Below, one piece after another: positions 6,556 through 13,545 of a DNA stretch of 18,139 nt (the stretch's first letter is position 1; each line of letters begins with the position of its first letter). This stretch comes from Cardiobacteriales bacterium (GTDB taxonomy: Bacteria; Pseudomonadota; Gammaproteobacteria; Cardiobacteriales; Wohlfahrtiimonadaceae): assembly GCA_030150565.1 (NCBI GenBank), contig JASLFR010000068.1, forward strand, positions 1 through 18,139, written 5' to 3'. Under the pieces are notes generated by a model, which worked only from the letters and a program-made list of their open reading frames with translations, had not been told where the DNA came from and ran no database searches. A program made the translations under genes and the position numbers.

Positions 6556-6724
6556 TTATCCACAAAAAATAATTTAACCCAATCAAATCAACTGCTTAAA
6601 ACCGAAATAACATGTGGACAACCCTGTGAGTAAGTTGAGGATAAGCTGTGGGTAACTTTGGGGGGAAATCTATCCACACATTATCCACAGAGTTATACAG
6701 CGGTTATCCACAGAGTTATCCACA
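6556..6724. other. oriC: DnaA-box cluster, candidate chromosomal origin (oriC)
   Basis: Perfect TTATCCACA boxes start at 6556, 6681, 6704 and 6716 (plus). One-mismatch boxes: TTGTCCACA (6613-6621, minus), TTATCCTCA (6636-6644, minus), TTACCCACA (6647-6655, minus), CTATCCACA (6670-6678, plus). Weaker boxes: 6625-6633 (minus) and 6693-6701 (plus). The minus boxes start at 6613, 6625, 6636, 6647 and the plus boxes at 6670, 6681, 6693, 6704, 6716: steps of 11-12 bases, so each array presents DnaA on one face of the helix, and the arrays point in opposite directions as in E. coli oriC (R5M-tau2-I1-I2 against C3-C2-I3-C1-R4). An AT-rich element and an IHF consensus lie on the left. An ectopic DnaA-binding locus (datA- or DARS-like) is the main alternative. 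Confidence 0.75.
6586..6598 (+). promoter_or_regulatory. IHF binding consensus inside the candidate oriC
   Basis: AATCAACTGCTTA is a perfect match to WATCAANNNNTTR. It lies between the AT-rich side box (6556) and the left DnaA array (6613), the same relative place as the IHF site between R1 and R5M in E. coli oriC, where bending helps DnaA reach the unwinding element. Confidence 0.6.
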
Positions 6725-6753
6725 CCCTCTTTTGGGCATAAAATAATCAATAT

Positions 6754-7377
6754 TTAGAGGTGGGGAGTGGTAAATAAGGGATCATTTTTGAGTTGATTGA
6801 TCAGCTTCTTTAAAGCTTGTGCTCTATGGGAGAGTTCATTTTTTTGAGTGAGTGGAATCTCTGCAAAGCTCTGATTAAGTTTGGGATAATAGAAGAGTGG
6901 ATCATACCCAAAGCCCCCCTCCCCTCTTGGAGTGGGGAGAATATTGCCCCACACTTCACCAGTTGCAATAGTGGGGGTTGGATCATGCTCATATCTAAGC
7001 AGTAGAATGGTGCTATGGAAGTAGGCGCTTCGCTCTTCTGTGGATAAGTGGCGCATCTCTCTTAATAACTTTTTATTGTTGGCTTGGTCGCTCCCCTCTT
7101 CACTATAGCGGGCAGAGTGGAGCCCTGGTGCTCCATTAAGGGCTGGCACCACCAATCCAGAATCGTCAGCCAGCGTGGGTAGACCACTCGCTTTTGCAAC
7201 CGCCCGAGCTTTAATGAGCGCATTCTCCACAAAAGTTAATCCACTCTCGTCAGGATCGCTCTCAATCCCCATCTCTTTAAGAGAGAGAATAGTGATGCCT
7301 AAGGGGGAGAAATAGCTCTGGAATTCTTCAATTTTTCCAAGATTGTTGCTCGCTAAGATAATATTCTTCTGCTTCAT
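6754..7377 (-). CDS. rdgB: dITP/XTP pyrophosphatase (RdgB/HAM1 family)
   Basis: 207 aa; family members are about 195-205. It hydrolyses dITP, XTP and other deaminated purine nucleoside triphosphates to monophosphates, keeping them out of DNA and RNA. Motifs: ILASNNLGKIEEF (nucleotide grip, K15), LADDSGLVVPALNGAPGLHSARY (catalytic and metal Asp), GEGGFGYDPLFYYP and LSHRAQAL at the C-terminus, all in family order. The ATG overlaps the folK stop as ATGA, so the two genes are translationally coupled with folK first. The stop lies 30 bases from the DnaA-box array; no terminator hairpin is obvious after it. Confidence 0.96.
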   Translation of the reverse strand: MKQKNIILASNNLGKIEEFQSYFSPLGITILSLKEMGIESDPDESGLTFVENALIKARAVAKASGLPTLADDSGLVVPALNGAPGLHSARYSEEGSDQANNKKLLREMRHLSTEERSAYFHSTILLLRYEHDPTPTIATGEVWGNILPTPRGEGGFGYDPLFYYPKLNQSFAEIPLTQKNELSHRAQALKKLINQLKNDPLFTTPHL

Positions 7378-7874
7378 AAGAGTGGTTCCTTCTCGATCTT
7401 CTTTATCTCATCGAGATGATCGATCTCTGTAAGTAGGGATTCAATTCTCTCTCCTGTTGGGAGTGTGAGATTCGGCTCAATCTCTGCAAGAGGAATTAGC
7501 ACAAATCCTCGATTTTTCATCTCTTTATGAGGAATCGTTAACCGCTCATCATTGAGTATTAATGTATCGAAAAGAATGATATCGATATCGAGGGTGCGGG
7601 GGCCCCAATGGAGGGTGCGTTGGCGCTGATGGAGCATTTCGATCGATTGTGTTAAATCGAGAAGTTCGTGGGGGGAGAGGTGTGTCTCAATCCTTAGAGC
7701 TACGTTGATAAAATTGGGCTGTTTAGGGCCAATTGCCACTGTTTCATAGAGGGATGAGGCTTTGAGAGAGCTGATATCGGGATGCTCTTTAAGCCTCTCT
7801 ATTGCTCTTAAAACCTGCTTTTGGGGCTGATTAAGGTTGGAGCCTAAGGAGAGGTAGACGGTATGTGTTTTCAT
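7374..7874 (-). CDS. folK: 2-amino-4-hydroxy-6-hydroxymethyldihydropteridine pyrophosphokinase (HPPK)
   Basis: About 166 aa (family about 160). It transfers pyrophosphate from ATP to 6-hydroxymethyl-7,8-dihydropterin in the folate pathway. Motifs: YLSLGSNLNQPQ at the N-terminus, SSLYETVAIG, PNFINVALRIET, WGPRTLDIDIILFD (the two Mg-binding Asp) and IPHKEMKNRGFVLIPLAEI. A longer frame runs to 7937, but the ATG at 7872-7874 puts the family's first strand at the right place; no strong Shine-Dalgarno is visible for any start, and ATG 7886 is an alternative. Overlaps rdgB by four bases. Divergent from the cspA-type gene. Confidence 0.93.
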   Translation of the reverse strand: MKTHTVYLSLGSNLNQPQKQVLRAIERLKEHPDISSLKASSLYETVAIGPKQPNFINVALRIETHLSPHELLDLTQSIEMLHQRQRTLHWGPRTLDIDIILFDTLILNDERLTIPHKEMKNRGFVLIPLAEIEPNLTLPTGERIESLLTEIDHLDEIKKIEKEPLL

Positions 7875-7902
7875 AGAAATGATCATATAAAAAAGATATA
7901 TC

Positions 7903-7931
7903 TTGCGCAGAGTGCGTGAGTAGCGTAATGT
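7903..7931 (+). promoter_or_regulatory. weak candidate promoter for the cspA-type gene
   Basis: TTGCGC (7903-7908), 17-base spacer, TAATGT (7926-7931). Each hexamer matches the consensus at only three positions. It would start transcription near 7938, right at the first leader hairpin, leaving a leader of about 75 bases. Confidence 0.25.
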
Positions 7932-7935
7932 GAGC

Positions 7936-7959
7936 AATGTTCACCTCTTGGTGAACATT
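7936..7959. repeat. perfect 24-base inverted repeat in the folK-cspA intergenic region
   Basis: AATGTTCACC (7936-7945), spacer TCTT, GGTGAACATT (7950-7959): ten perfect base pairs. It is not followed by a T run on either strand, so it is not a terminator. Either an operator for a dimeric regulator in the divergent promoter region or the first stem-loop of the cspA leader RNA. Confidence 0.6.
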
Positions 7960-7968
7960 TGTTTGATT

Positions 7969-7987
7969 ATATGGCAGAGCGCCATAT
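7969..7987 (+). repeat. second stem-loop of the cspA leader
   Basis: ATATGGC (7969-7975), loop AGAGC, GCCATAT (7981-7987). It lies 14 bases before the GAGG ribosome binding site of the cspA-type gene and nine bases after the larger inverted repeat. Tandem leader hairpins suit the known temperature control of cold-shock mRNAs, but this is inference. Confidence 0.4.
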
Positions 7988-8011
7988 TTGTATTTATATT
8001 TGAGGTTTTTT

Positions 8012-8215
8012 ATGCGTACTGGAACTGTTAAATGGTTCAATGAATCCAAAGGATTCGGTTTTATTACTCCTGAAGATGGTGGCGATGATGTATTCGTACA
8101 CTTCTCTACAATTCAAGGGGAAGGATTTCGTACTTTAGCTGAAGGGCAAAAAGTGCAATTTGAGGCTAAAGAGAGCGATCGTGGCATGCAAACAACTGTT
8201 TGCGTTCCTGCATAA
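8012..8215 (+). CDS. cold-shock domain protein, CspA family
   Basis: 67 aa, the usual size. A single five-strand OB-fold that binds single-stranded RNA and DNA; family members act as RNA chaperones, transcription antiterminators or cold-shock factors. GTVKWFNESKGFGFITPEDGG carries RNP1 (KGFGFI) and DVFVHFSTI carries RNP2 (VFVHF); surface Trp and Phe residues are intact. The ATG at 8012 is chosen because GAGG ends six bases ahead; an in-frame ATG at 7988 would overlap the leader hairpin. The C-terminal part (ESDRGMQTTVCVPA) is a little unusual compared with KGPQAANV in the classic proteins. Which paralogue it is, and whether it is cold-induced, cannot be told. Confidence 0.95.
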   Translation: MRTGTVKWFNESKGFGFITPEDGGDDVFVHFSTIQGEGFRTLAEGQKVQFEAKESDRGMQTTVCVPA

Positions 8216-8257
8216 GCGACCTTTTATCTCAAACAGATAAGAATTACCGAACATAAA

Positions 8258-8284
8258 AAGAGCCTCTCATTATGAGAGGCTCTT
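8258..8284. terminator. bidirectional terminator between cspA-type gene and icd
   Basis: AAGAGCCTCTC (8258-8268), loop ATTAT, GAGAGGCTCTT (8274-8284). The plus strand continues CTCTTTTTT and the minus strand TTTTTATG, so it can end both convergent transcripts. Confidence 0.9.
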
Positions 8285-8306
8285 CTCTTTTTTAAAGAAA
8301 ATTTTC

Positions 8307-9560
8307 TTACATCTGGCTAATCATCACATCACCAAACTCTGATGTGGAGACCTCTTTCGCATCATCCATCATGCGTGCAAAGTCACCTGTTACCTGTTTT
8401 GAGCTGATCGCACCGTTGAGTGCTTTAATGATAATATCCGCAGCTTCTGACCAGCCTAAATGGCGAAGCATCATCTCAGCTGAGAGGATCATTGACCCTG
8501 GGTTAACGATATTTTTACCAACGATATCGGGCGCAGTACCGTGTGTTGCTTCAAAGATTGCAATTGAATCTGAAAGGTTTGCACCTGGCGCAATTCCGAT
8601 TCCACCCACTTGTGCTGCTAATGCATCAGAGATGTAATCTCCATTTAGATTCATTGTGGCAACCACTGAGTATTTTTCAGGCTCAAGAAGGATGCGCTGT
8701 AAGAAAGCATCCGCAATACTATCTTTAATTGTAATAGTATTTCCTGTTTTAGGATTCTTAAAGGAGCACCATGGACCATTATCGATCTCAACAGCACCAA
8801 ACTCCTCTTTTGCAAGATTATATCCCCAATCACGGAAGCCCCCTTCCGTAAATTTCATGATATTCCCTTTATGAACGAGCGTTACGTTTGGTTTATCATT
8901 ATCGATTGCGTACTGAATCGCTTTACGAACTAAGCGCTCAGTCCCCTCTTTAGAGACAGGTTTCACACCAATACCTGATGTTTCAGGGAAGCGAATCTTA
9001 TTCACACCCATCTCATCTTGGAGAAATTTAATCACCTTTTGTGCATCTGCTGAACCCGCTTCCCACTCAATACCTGCGTAGATATCTTCAGAGTTTTCAC
9101 GGAAGATTACCATATCGGTCTTTTCAGGATTTTTAAGGGGAGAGGGAACTCCTTGGAAGTATTGAACAGGGCGAAGGCAGAGGTAGAGATCGAGCTGCTG
9201 ACGCATCGCAACGTTGAGTGAACGGAATCCACCACTAATTGGGGTCATTAAAGGGCCTTTAATAGAGACTGCATACTCTTTAAGTGCATCCATCGTCTCT
9301 TTGGGGAGCCACTCATCAGCACCGTAGACTTTAGTCGATTTCTCTCCTGCGAAGATCTCCATCCACGCAATCTTCTTCTCACCGCCATACGCTTTCTCAA
9401 CTGCTGCATCTACCACTTTTTTCATCACAGGGGTAATTTCAGCGCCTACGCCATCCCCTTCAATAAAAGGGATGATGGGATTATTGGGAACATTTAGCGA
9501 GCTATCGGCATTCACCGTAATCTTTTCGCCAGCAGGAACGTTAATATGTTGGTAACTCAT
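8307..9560 (-). CDS. icd: isocitrate dehydrogenase, predicted NAD+-dependent
   Basis: 417 aa, colinear with the 416 aa E. coli NADP+-enzyme. It oxidises and decarboxylates isocitrate to 2-oxoglutarate in the TCA cycle. Substrate site intact: FRSLNVAMRQQLDLYLCLRP (with the Ser equivalent to S113), IFRENSEDIYAGIEW, LVHKGNIMKFTEG, NLNGDYISDALAAQVGG. The coenzyme loop reads HGTAPDIVGK: D345 and I346 replace K344 and Y345, which in E. coli hold the NADP 2'-phosphate; Asp/Ile is the NAD+-specific pattern. Y391 is replaced by Gly, though R395 is kept. Clear AAGGAG six to seven bases before the ATG. Follows truB by 50 bases with its own extended -10 promoter. Confidence 0.95.
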   Translation of the reverse strand: MSYQHINVPAGEKITVNADSSLNVPNNPIIPFIEGDGVGAEITPVMKKVVDAAVEKAYGGEKKIAWMEIFAGEKSTKVYGADEWLPKETMDALKEYAVSIKGPLMTPISGGFRSLNVAMRQQLDLYLCLRPVQYFQGVPSPLKNPEKTDMVIFRENSEDIYAGIEWEAGSADAQKVIKFLQDEMGVNKIRFPETSGIGVKPVSKEGTERLVRKAIQYAIDNDKPNVTLVHKGNIMKFTEGGFRDWGYNLAKEEFGAVEIDNGPWCSFKNPKTGNTITIKDSIADAFLQRILLEPEKYSVVATMNLNGDYISDALAAQVGGIGIAPGANLSDSIAIFEATHGTAPDIVGKNIVNPGSMILSAEMMLRHLGWSEAADIIIKALNGAISSKQVTGDFARMMDDAKEVSTSEFGDVMISQM

Positions 9561-9600
9561 GCTCTACTCCTTTGTAGTTAAGAACAAAAATGTGCTGATG

Positions 9601-9628
9601 ATTATATCAGCTAATTGGTTTTGATTAA
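9601..9628 (-). promoter_or_regulatory. candidate icd promoter (extended -10)
   Basis: Minus strand: TGATATAAT gives a perfect -10 TATAAT (9601-9606) with the extended TGn; a weak -35 TTAATC (9623-9628) lies 16 bases upstream inside the last codons of truB. The start would be about 45 bases ahead of icd. No terminator separates truB from icd, so read-through is also likely. Confidence 0.55.
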
Positions 9629-10534
9629 GCGTTTTGCCCCAATGGAGCGCTGATGAAAGGGTTCGCCAACGCCTATAAACGCCCCTTTGCAATCATAGAG
9701 TCGATAGAGGGGCGCTTCGAGAGGCTCCTCTTGCGGCACCTTCTGCCCCATTTTAACCCGCTCTGCCCCCTCTTTGGTGAGCGTAAGTGCTGGAAGATCA
9801 CAAAGCGCGGCATCCACGGGAAGAAGATGTTTATCGAGCGCTTCAAAATCCCCCTCTAATGGGAGGAGTATTTCGGGTGTGATCATCTTAGGCTGCTCGA
9901 AGGGTTCAATCGTTAAACGGCGCAAGGCTCTTAAGTGCCCAAGGGTGCCGAGCGATTTTGCAATATCTTCAGCTAAGACGCGGATATAGGTCCCTTTAGA
10001 GACGAGCGCTGTTGCGGTGAAGCTCCCATGATCGAAGGCATCGAGTTTTAAAGATTTGATGAAGATCTTTCGAGGAGGGCGTTCAACTTCAATCCCCTCA
10101 CGAGCTAACTCATAGAGCCTACGCCCTTTATGATGAAGCGCTGAGACCATTGGGGGGATCTGTGTCGATTCCCCTAAAAAGTGCTGAAAAGTCTCCTCTA
10201 ACGCCTCTTCGGTTAGTTTAGGAATCTCTGTTTGCTCCTTAATCTCCCCTTCTGCATCCCCTGTTGTAGTTGCGATGCCTAATTGGCAGGTAAATTGGTA
10301 GCTCTTAAAGTTATTTAGCAGTTGACCGCTAAATTTAGCTGCCTCTCCAAAACAGATGGGGAGAAGACCTGTCGCCATAGGGTCGAGTGTGCCAGAGTGC
10401 CCCGCTTTCTGCGCTTCAAAAAGATGGCGCATTTTTTGCAAAATGGCGTTGCTGGTGACCCCTTTTGGTTTATCTAATAGCAAAATACCGTCAAGCTGAC
10501 GGTATTCTTTTCTACTCTTTCTCTTCTGAGTCAC
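9611..10534 (-). CDS. truB: tRNA pseudouridine(55) synthase TruB
   Basis: About 307 aa. It isomerises U55 to pseudouridine in the T-loop of tRNAs. LDGILLLDKPKGVTSN near the N-terminus, then AGHSGTLDPMATGLLPICFGEATKF-like text with the catalytic Asp (D51), SYQFTCQLG, QIPPMVSALHHKGRRLYELAREG and CSKGTYIR-like VSKGTYIRVLAEDIA, plus a C-terminal PUA-like part. The frame is open to an ATG at 10561, but that has no ribosome binding site and would overlap rbfA by 50 bases; a GTG at 10534 has GGAG ten bases ahead and gives the family's usual N-terminal length, so it is preferred. Last gene of the nusA-infB operon; rpsO and pnp do not follow as in E. coli. Confidence 0.95.
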   Translation of the reverse strand: MTQKRKSRKEYRQLDGILLLDKPKGVTSNAILQKMRHLFEAQKAGHSGTLDPMATGLLPICFGEAAKFSGQLLNNFKSYQFTCQLGIATTTGDAEGEIKEQTEIPKLTEEALEETFQHFLGESTQIPPMVSALHHKGRRLYELAREGIEVERPPRKIFIKSLKLDAFDHGSFTATALVSKGTYIRVLAEDIAKSLGTLGHLRALRRLTIEPFEQPKMITPEILLPLEGDFEALDKHLLPVDAALCDLPALTLTKEGAERVKMGQKVPQEEPLEAPLYRLYDCKGAFIGVGEPFHQRSIGAKRLIKTN

Positions 10535-10907
10535 GGTTATACTGCTCCGCTTTTTCTTCATCGGTACGAATCGCTTCTGAGATGAGAGAGCTAATCTTAT
10601 TGCTCTGCTCTAGGAGATCATCGTAGATAAAGTGAAATTGTGGAATCGTTCGCAGCCGTAGGGTGCGTCCGAGCTGTCGGCGAAATACTCCGCTATACTC
10701 CCCAAGAAGCGCAAGAATCTCCTCGCGCTCCTCTTCAGGGCCTAAATAGGTGATGTAGACCTTTGCGTGGGAGAAATCGTTGAGCATATCCACCAGTGTG
10801 ATGGAGATCATGAGCGCACGCGCATCATGGATCTCCTTGCGAATTAAGAGTGAGAGCTCCTGTTTGAGCTGCTCATCAATTCGGCGAACACGGGAACTTT
10901 TAGCCAT
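10512..10907 (-). CDS. rbfA: ribosome-binding factor A
   Basis: 131 aa, usual length. RbfA binds the 30S subunit and is needed for late maturation of the 5' end of 16S rRNA, notably at low temperature. N-terminal RVRRIDEQLKQELSLLIRKEIHDARALMISITLVDMLNDFSHAKVYITYLG matches the KH-type fold of the family, and FRRQLGRTLRLRTIPQFHFIYDDLLEQSNKI is its C-terminal signature. AGGAG six bases before the ATG overlaps the region just after the infB stop (12-base gap), indicating coupled translation. The tail after residue 115 is acidic and poorly conserved, as usual. Confidence 0.96.
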   Translation of the reverse strand: MAKSSRVRRIDEQLKQELSLLIRKEIHDARALMISITLVDMLNDFSHAKVYITYLGPEEEREEILALLGEYSGVFRRQLGRTLRLRTIPQFHFIYDDLLEQSNKISSLISEAIRTDEEKAEQYNRDSEEKE

Positions 10908-10919
10908 ATTGCTCTCCTT

Positions 10920-13499
10920 TTAATCTAAGGTGCGGGCAACTTCAACCTGCTCGTAGACTTCGATCTGGTCACCCGGTTTTACGTCATTATAGTTCTTAAC
11001 GCCGATACCACACTCAACGCCCGCTCTTACCTCACGAACGTCATCTTTAAAGCGACGGAGTGATTCAAGCTCTCCCTCATAGATGACGATGTTATCGCGA
11101 AGTACACGGATAGGATTATTTCGTTTCACAACCCCTTCAGTCACCATACAACCAGCGATTGCGCCAATTTTTGGTGAGCGGAAGACATCACGAACCTCAG
11201 CGATTCCCACAATCTCCTCTTTAAATTCAGGAGCAAGTTTTCCAATAATCGCTTTCTTAATCTCATCGATCACATCGTAGATAACGCTGTAGTAGTGGAG
11301 AGAGAGCCCCTCCTCTTCAATGATCTTACGTGCTGAGCTATCTGCTCGAACGTTAAAACCAACGACAATCGCATCAGAAGAGACGGCAAGGTTAGCGTCG
11401 GATTCGTTGATTCCACCAACACCACTTGCGATAACATGAACATTTACCTCATCATTTGAGAGCTCGTGAAGGGCATTAACAAGCGCTTCTACCGATCCTT
11501 GAACATCCGCTTTTAGAACGATGTTAAGGGTGCTCACCTCTTGATCTGAGATATTTTCAAAGAGATTCTCAAGCTTCGCTTTATGTTGACGAGCTAGCTT
11601 CACTTCACGGAATTTACCCTGTCTAAAGAGGGCAACTTCACGCGCTTTTCGCTCATCAGGAACGACCGTCACCTCATCTCCTGCGTTTGGTACGCCAGAA
11701 AGACCGATGATCTCAACAGGAATTGAAGGGCCTGCAGATTCAACCTCTTCTCCATTTTCATTCATTAAGGAGCGCACACGACCATACTCAAGCCCTGCAA
11801 GTACAACATTCCCCTTCTCAAGGCGACCTGCCTGTACAAGGATCGATGCAACCGCTCCGCGCCCACGATCGAGACGAGACTCAATCACCGCACCACGGGC
11901 AGGACCCTCATCCACCGCACGAAGTTCAAGTACTTCAGCTTGAACAAGAATCTGATCGAGTAAGTGATCGATTCCCTCCCCTGTTTTTGAAGAGACGTAA
12001 GCGAAGAGATTCTCCCCACCCCACTCTTCCGAGATGATACCGTGCTGTGATAACTCCGACATAATGCGATCTTTATCCGCTGTCGGTTTATCCATCTTTG
12101 TAATCGCAACGATTACAGGAATATCGGACGCTTTAGCGTGCTGAATTCCCTCTAATGTTTGAGGCATTACTCCATCATCGGAAGCGACAACAAGAACCAC
12201 AATATCGGTCACTTCAGCACCACGTGCACGCATCGCAGCAAACGCACTGTGGCCAGGGGTATCGAGGAATGTAATCACCCCTTTAGGTGTATTAACATGG
12301 TATGCCCCAATATGTTGAGTAATACCACCCGCTTCCCCTTTTACAACATGCTCTTGACGAATATAGTCGAGAAGTGATGTCTTACCATGGTCAACGTGCC
12401 CCATGATCGTAACAACAGGGGGACGCTCTTTGAGTGCGCTTGTATCGCCACCCTCTTCAAGAGCTGCCATGAGCTCATCTTCAAGGGCGTTATCGCTAAC
12501 AAATTTATAGGTATGCCCCATCTCTTCAACCACAATCGCTGCAGTTTCCTGATCGAGGAGCTGATTGATCGTCACCATAGAGCCCATATTCATGAGCGCT
12601 TTAATCACTTCCGCTGCTTTCACAGACATCTTGTGAGCAAGATCTGCAACAGAGATTGTTTCACCAAGTTCAACTTCGATCTGTTTGCTCGCTACAGGCA
12701 TCTGGAAGCCATGCTCCTGTTGCGGCTGAACGCGACGATTATTTCGATTACGACGATTGTTTTTACCCTTTAAAACGATCTCTGGGCGCTCATTCTCATC
12801 GCGATCATTATTGCGACGTTTACCCCGCTGACGGCGTGGTTTCTCTTCTGCGCGCTTCTCCTCTTTCTTCACCCGTTTTTCGATGGTGGGAGAGGTGATC
12901 TTTTCAGCACTTGCTTCAACATCCTCCTCTACGGCAGGCTCCTCTTTAGGGGTGTTGAATTGGATGGCAACTTTCGCTACAGCATTTTCAGATGAACGAG
13001 CAACACGATTGAGGCGTTCAATCTCCTCTTGCTGCTTCTTCTCTTTCTGCTCTTGGCGACGTTTATCCGCTTCACGCTTAGCATTTTCAGCCTCTTCAGC
13101 ACGCTGACGAGCCGCTTCTAGGCGCTCTTTTTCCGCACGCTCTTTCGCTTCTGCTTCCGCTTTACGTTTCGCTTCTTGAGCTTGATCGCTCTTCTCCTCT
13201 TTAGGAGCGCTCTCTACAGGCTCTTTTTTAGGGGTAGACGCTTCGGTCGAGGGTGCAGATAGACGCTCTTCTGGCTCTTTTTGAGTCTCAGCCAATTCCG
13301 GAGTTGTAATCGCTTCGTCTACTTTAGCTTCAGCATTCTGTTCAACCACATCCCGTTTTACGTATGTACGACGCTTACGAACCTCAACAGCAACCGTACG
13401 CTCTTGACCTGGTGCTGTCTCTACTTTTAGTTCCGTATGCTTTTTGCGTTTTAACGTAATTTTGCGGGGGGCTTTTGTCTTATTATCTTTTTCACTCAT
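10920..13499 (-). CDS. infB: translation initiation factor IF-2
   Basis: 859 aa, close to E. coli IF2-alpha (890). This GTPase brings fMet-tRNA to the 30S subunit and promotes subunit joining. Residues 1-260 are a charged, Glu/Lys/Arg-rich linker with a helical stretch (about 110-165) and a basic RRNRNNRR patch; an IF2_N domain (GETISVADLAHKM...) follows near 280-330. The G domain begins near 365 with GHVDHGKTS (G1), then GGITQHIGAYHV (G2), DTPGH (G3), TKMD (G4) and SSKTGEG (G5). Domains II, III and IV follow, with GVGGINESDANLA and GCMVTEGVVKRNNPIRVLR. G4 is TKMD rather than NKxD, a substitution known in TRAFAC GTPases. 46 bases after nusA; weak ribosome binding site. Confidence 0.98.
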   Translation of the reverse strand: MSEKDNKTKAPRKITLKRKKHTELKVETAPGQERTVAVEVRKRRTYVKRDVVEQNAEAKVDEAITTPELAETQKEPEERLSAPSTEASTPKKEPVESAPKEEKSDQAQEAKRKAEAEAKERAEKERLEAARQRAEEAENAKREADKRRQEQKEKKQQEEIERLNRVARSSENAVAKVAIQFNTPKEEPAVEEDVEASAEKITSPTIEKRVKKEEKRAEEKPRRQRGKRRNNDRDENERPEIVLKGKNNRRNRNNRRVQPQQEHGFQMPVASKQIEVELGETISVADLAHKMSVKAAEVIKALMNMGSMVTINQLLDQETAAIVVEEMGHTYKFVSDNALEDELMAALEEGGDTSALKERPPVVTIMGHVDHGKTSLLDYIRQEHVVKGEAGGITQHIGAYHVNTPKGVITFLDTPGHSAFAAMRARGAEVTDIVVLVVASDDGVMPQTLEGIQHAKASDIPVIVAITKMDKPTADKDRIMSELSQHGIISEEWGGENLFAYVSSKTGEGIDHLLDQILVQAEVLELRAVDEGPARGAVIESRLDRGRGAVASILVQAGRLEKGNVVLAGLEYGRVRSLMNENGEEVESAGPSIPVEIIGLSGVPNAGDEVTVVPDERKAREVALFRQGKFREVKLARQHKAKLENLFENISDQEVSTLNIVLKADVQGSVEALVNALHELSNDEVNVHVIASGVGGINESDANLAVSSDAIVVGFNVRADSSARKIIEEEGLSLHYYSVIYDVIDEIKKAIIGKLAPEFKEEIVGIAEVRDVFRSPKIGAIAGCMVTEGVVKRNNPIRVLRDNIVIYEGELESLRRFKDDVREVRAGVECGIGVKNYNDVKPGDQIEVYEQVEVARTLD

Positions 13500-13545
13500 A
13501 GTTTATCTTTATTCCACTCGACACTAACTTGTCGTCTAATCAATT

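Noticed and set aside
7875..7937. N-terminal extension of folK to 7937
   Set aside because: The extra 21 residues precede the first strand of the family, with no ribosome binding site, and overlap the intergenic inverted repeat.
10534..10561. truB start at ATG 10561
   Set aside because: No ribosome binding site, a 50-base overlap with rbfA and an unusually long N-terminus; GTG 10534 with GGAG fits better, though not proven.
11900..12100. G4 motif of IF-2 reads TKMD instead of NKxD
   Set aside because: [NT]KxD is an accepted form in TRAFAC-class GTPases and all other G motifs are intact, so it is not a sign of loss of function.
11707..12109. Plus-strand and other-frame open frames inside infB, nusA, icd and other genes
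   Set aside because: They lie wholly within well-supported genes, show low-complexity Ser/Arg/His-rich translations and have no family motifs; read as shadows.
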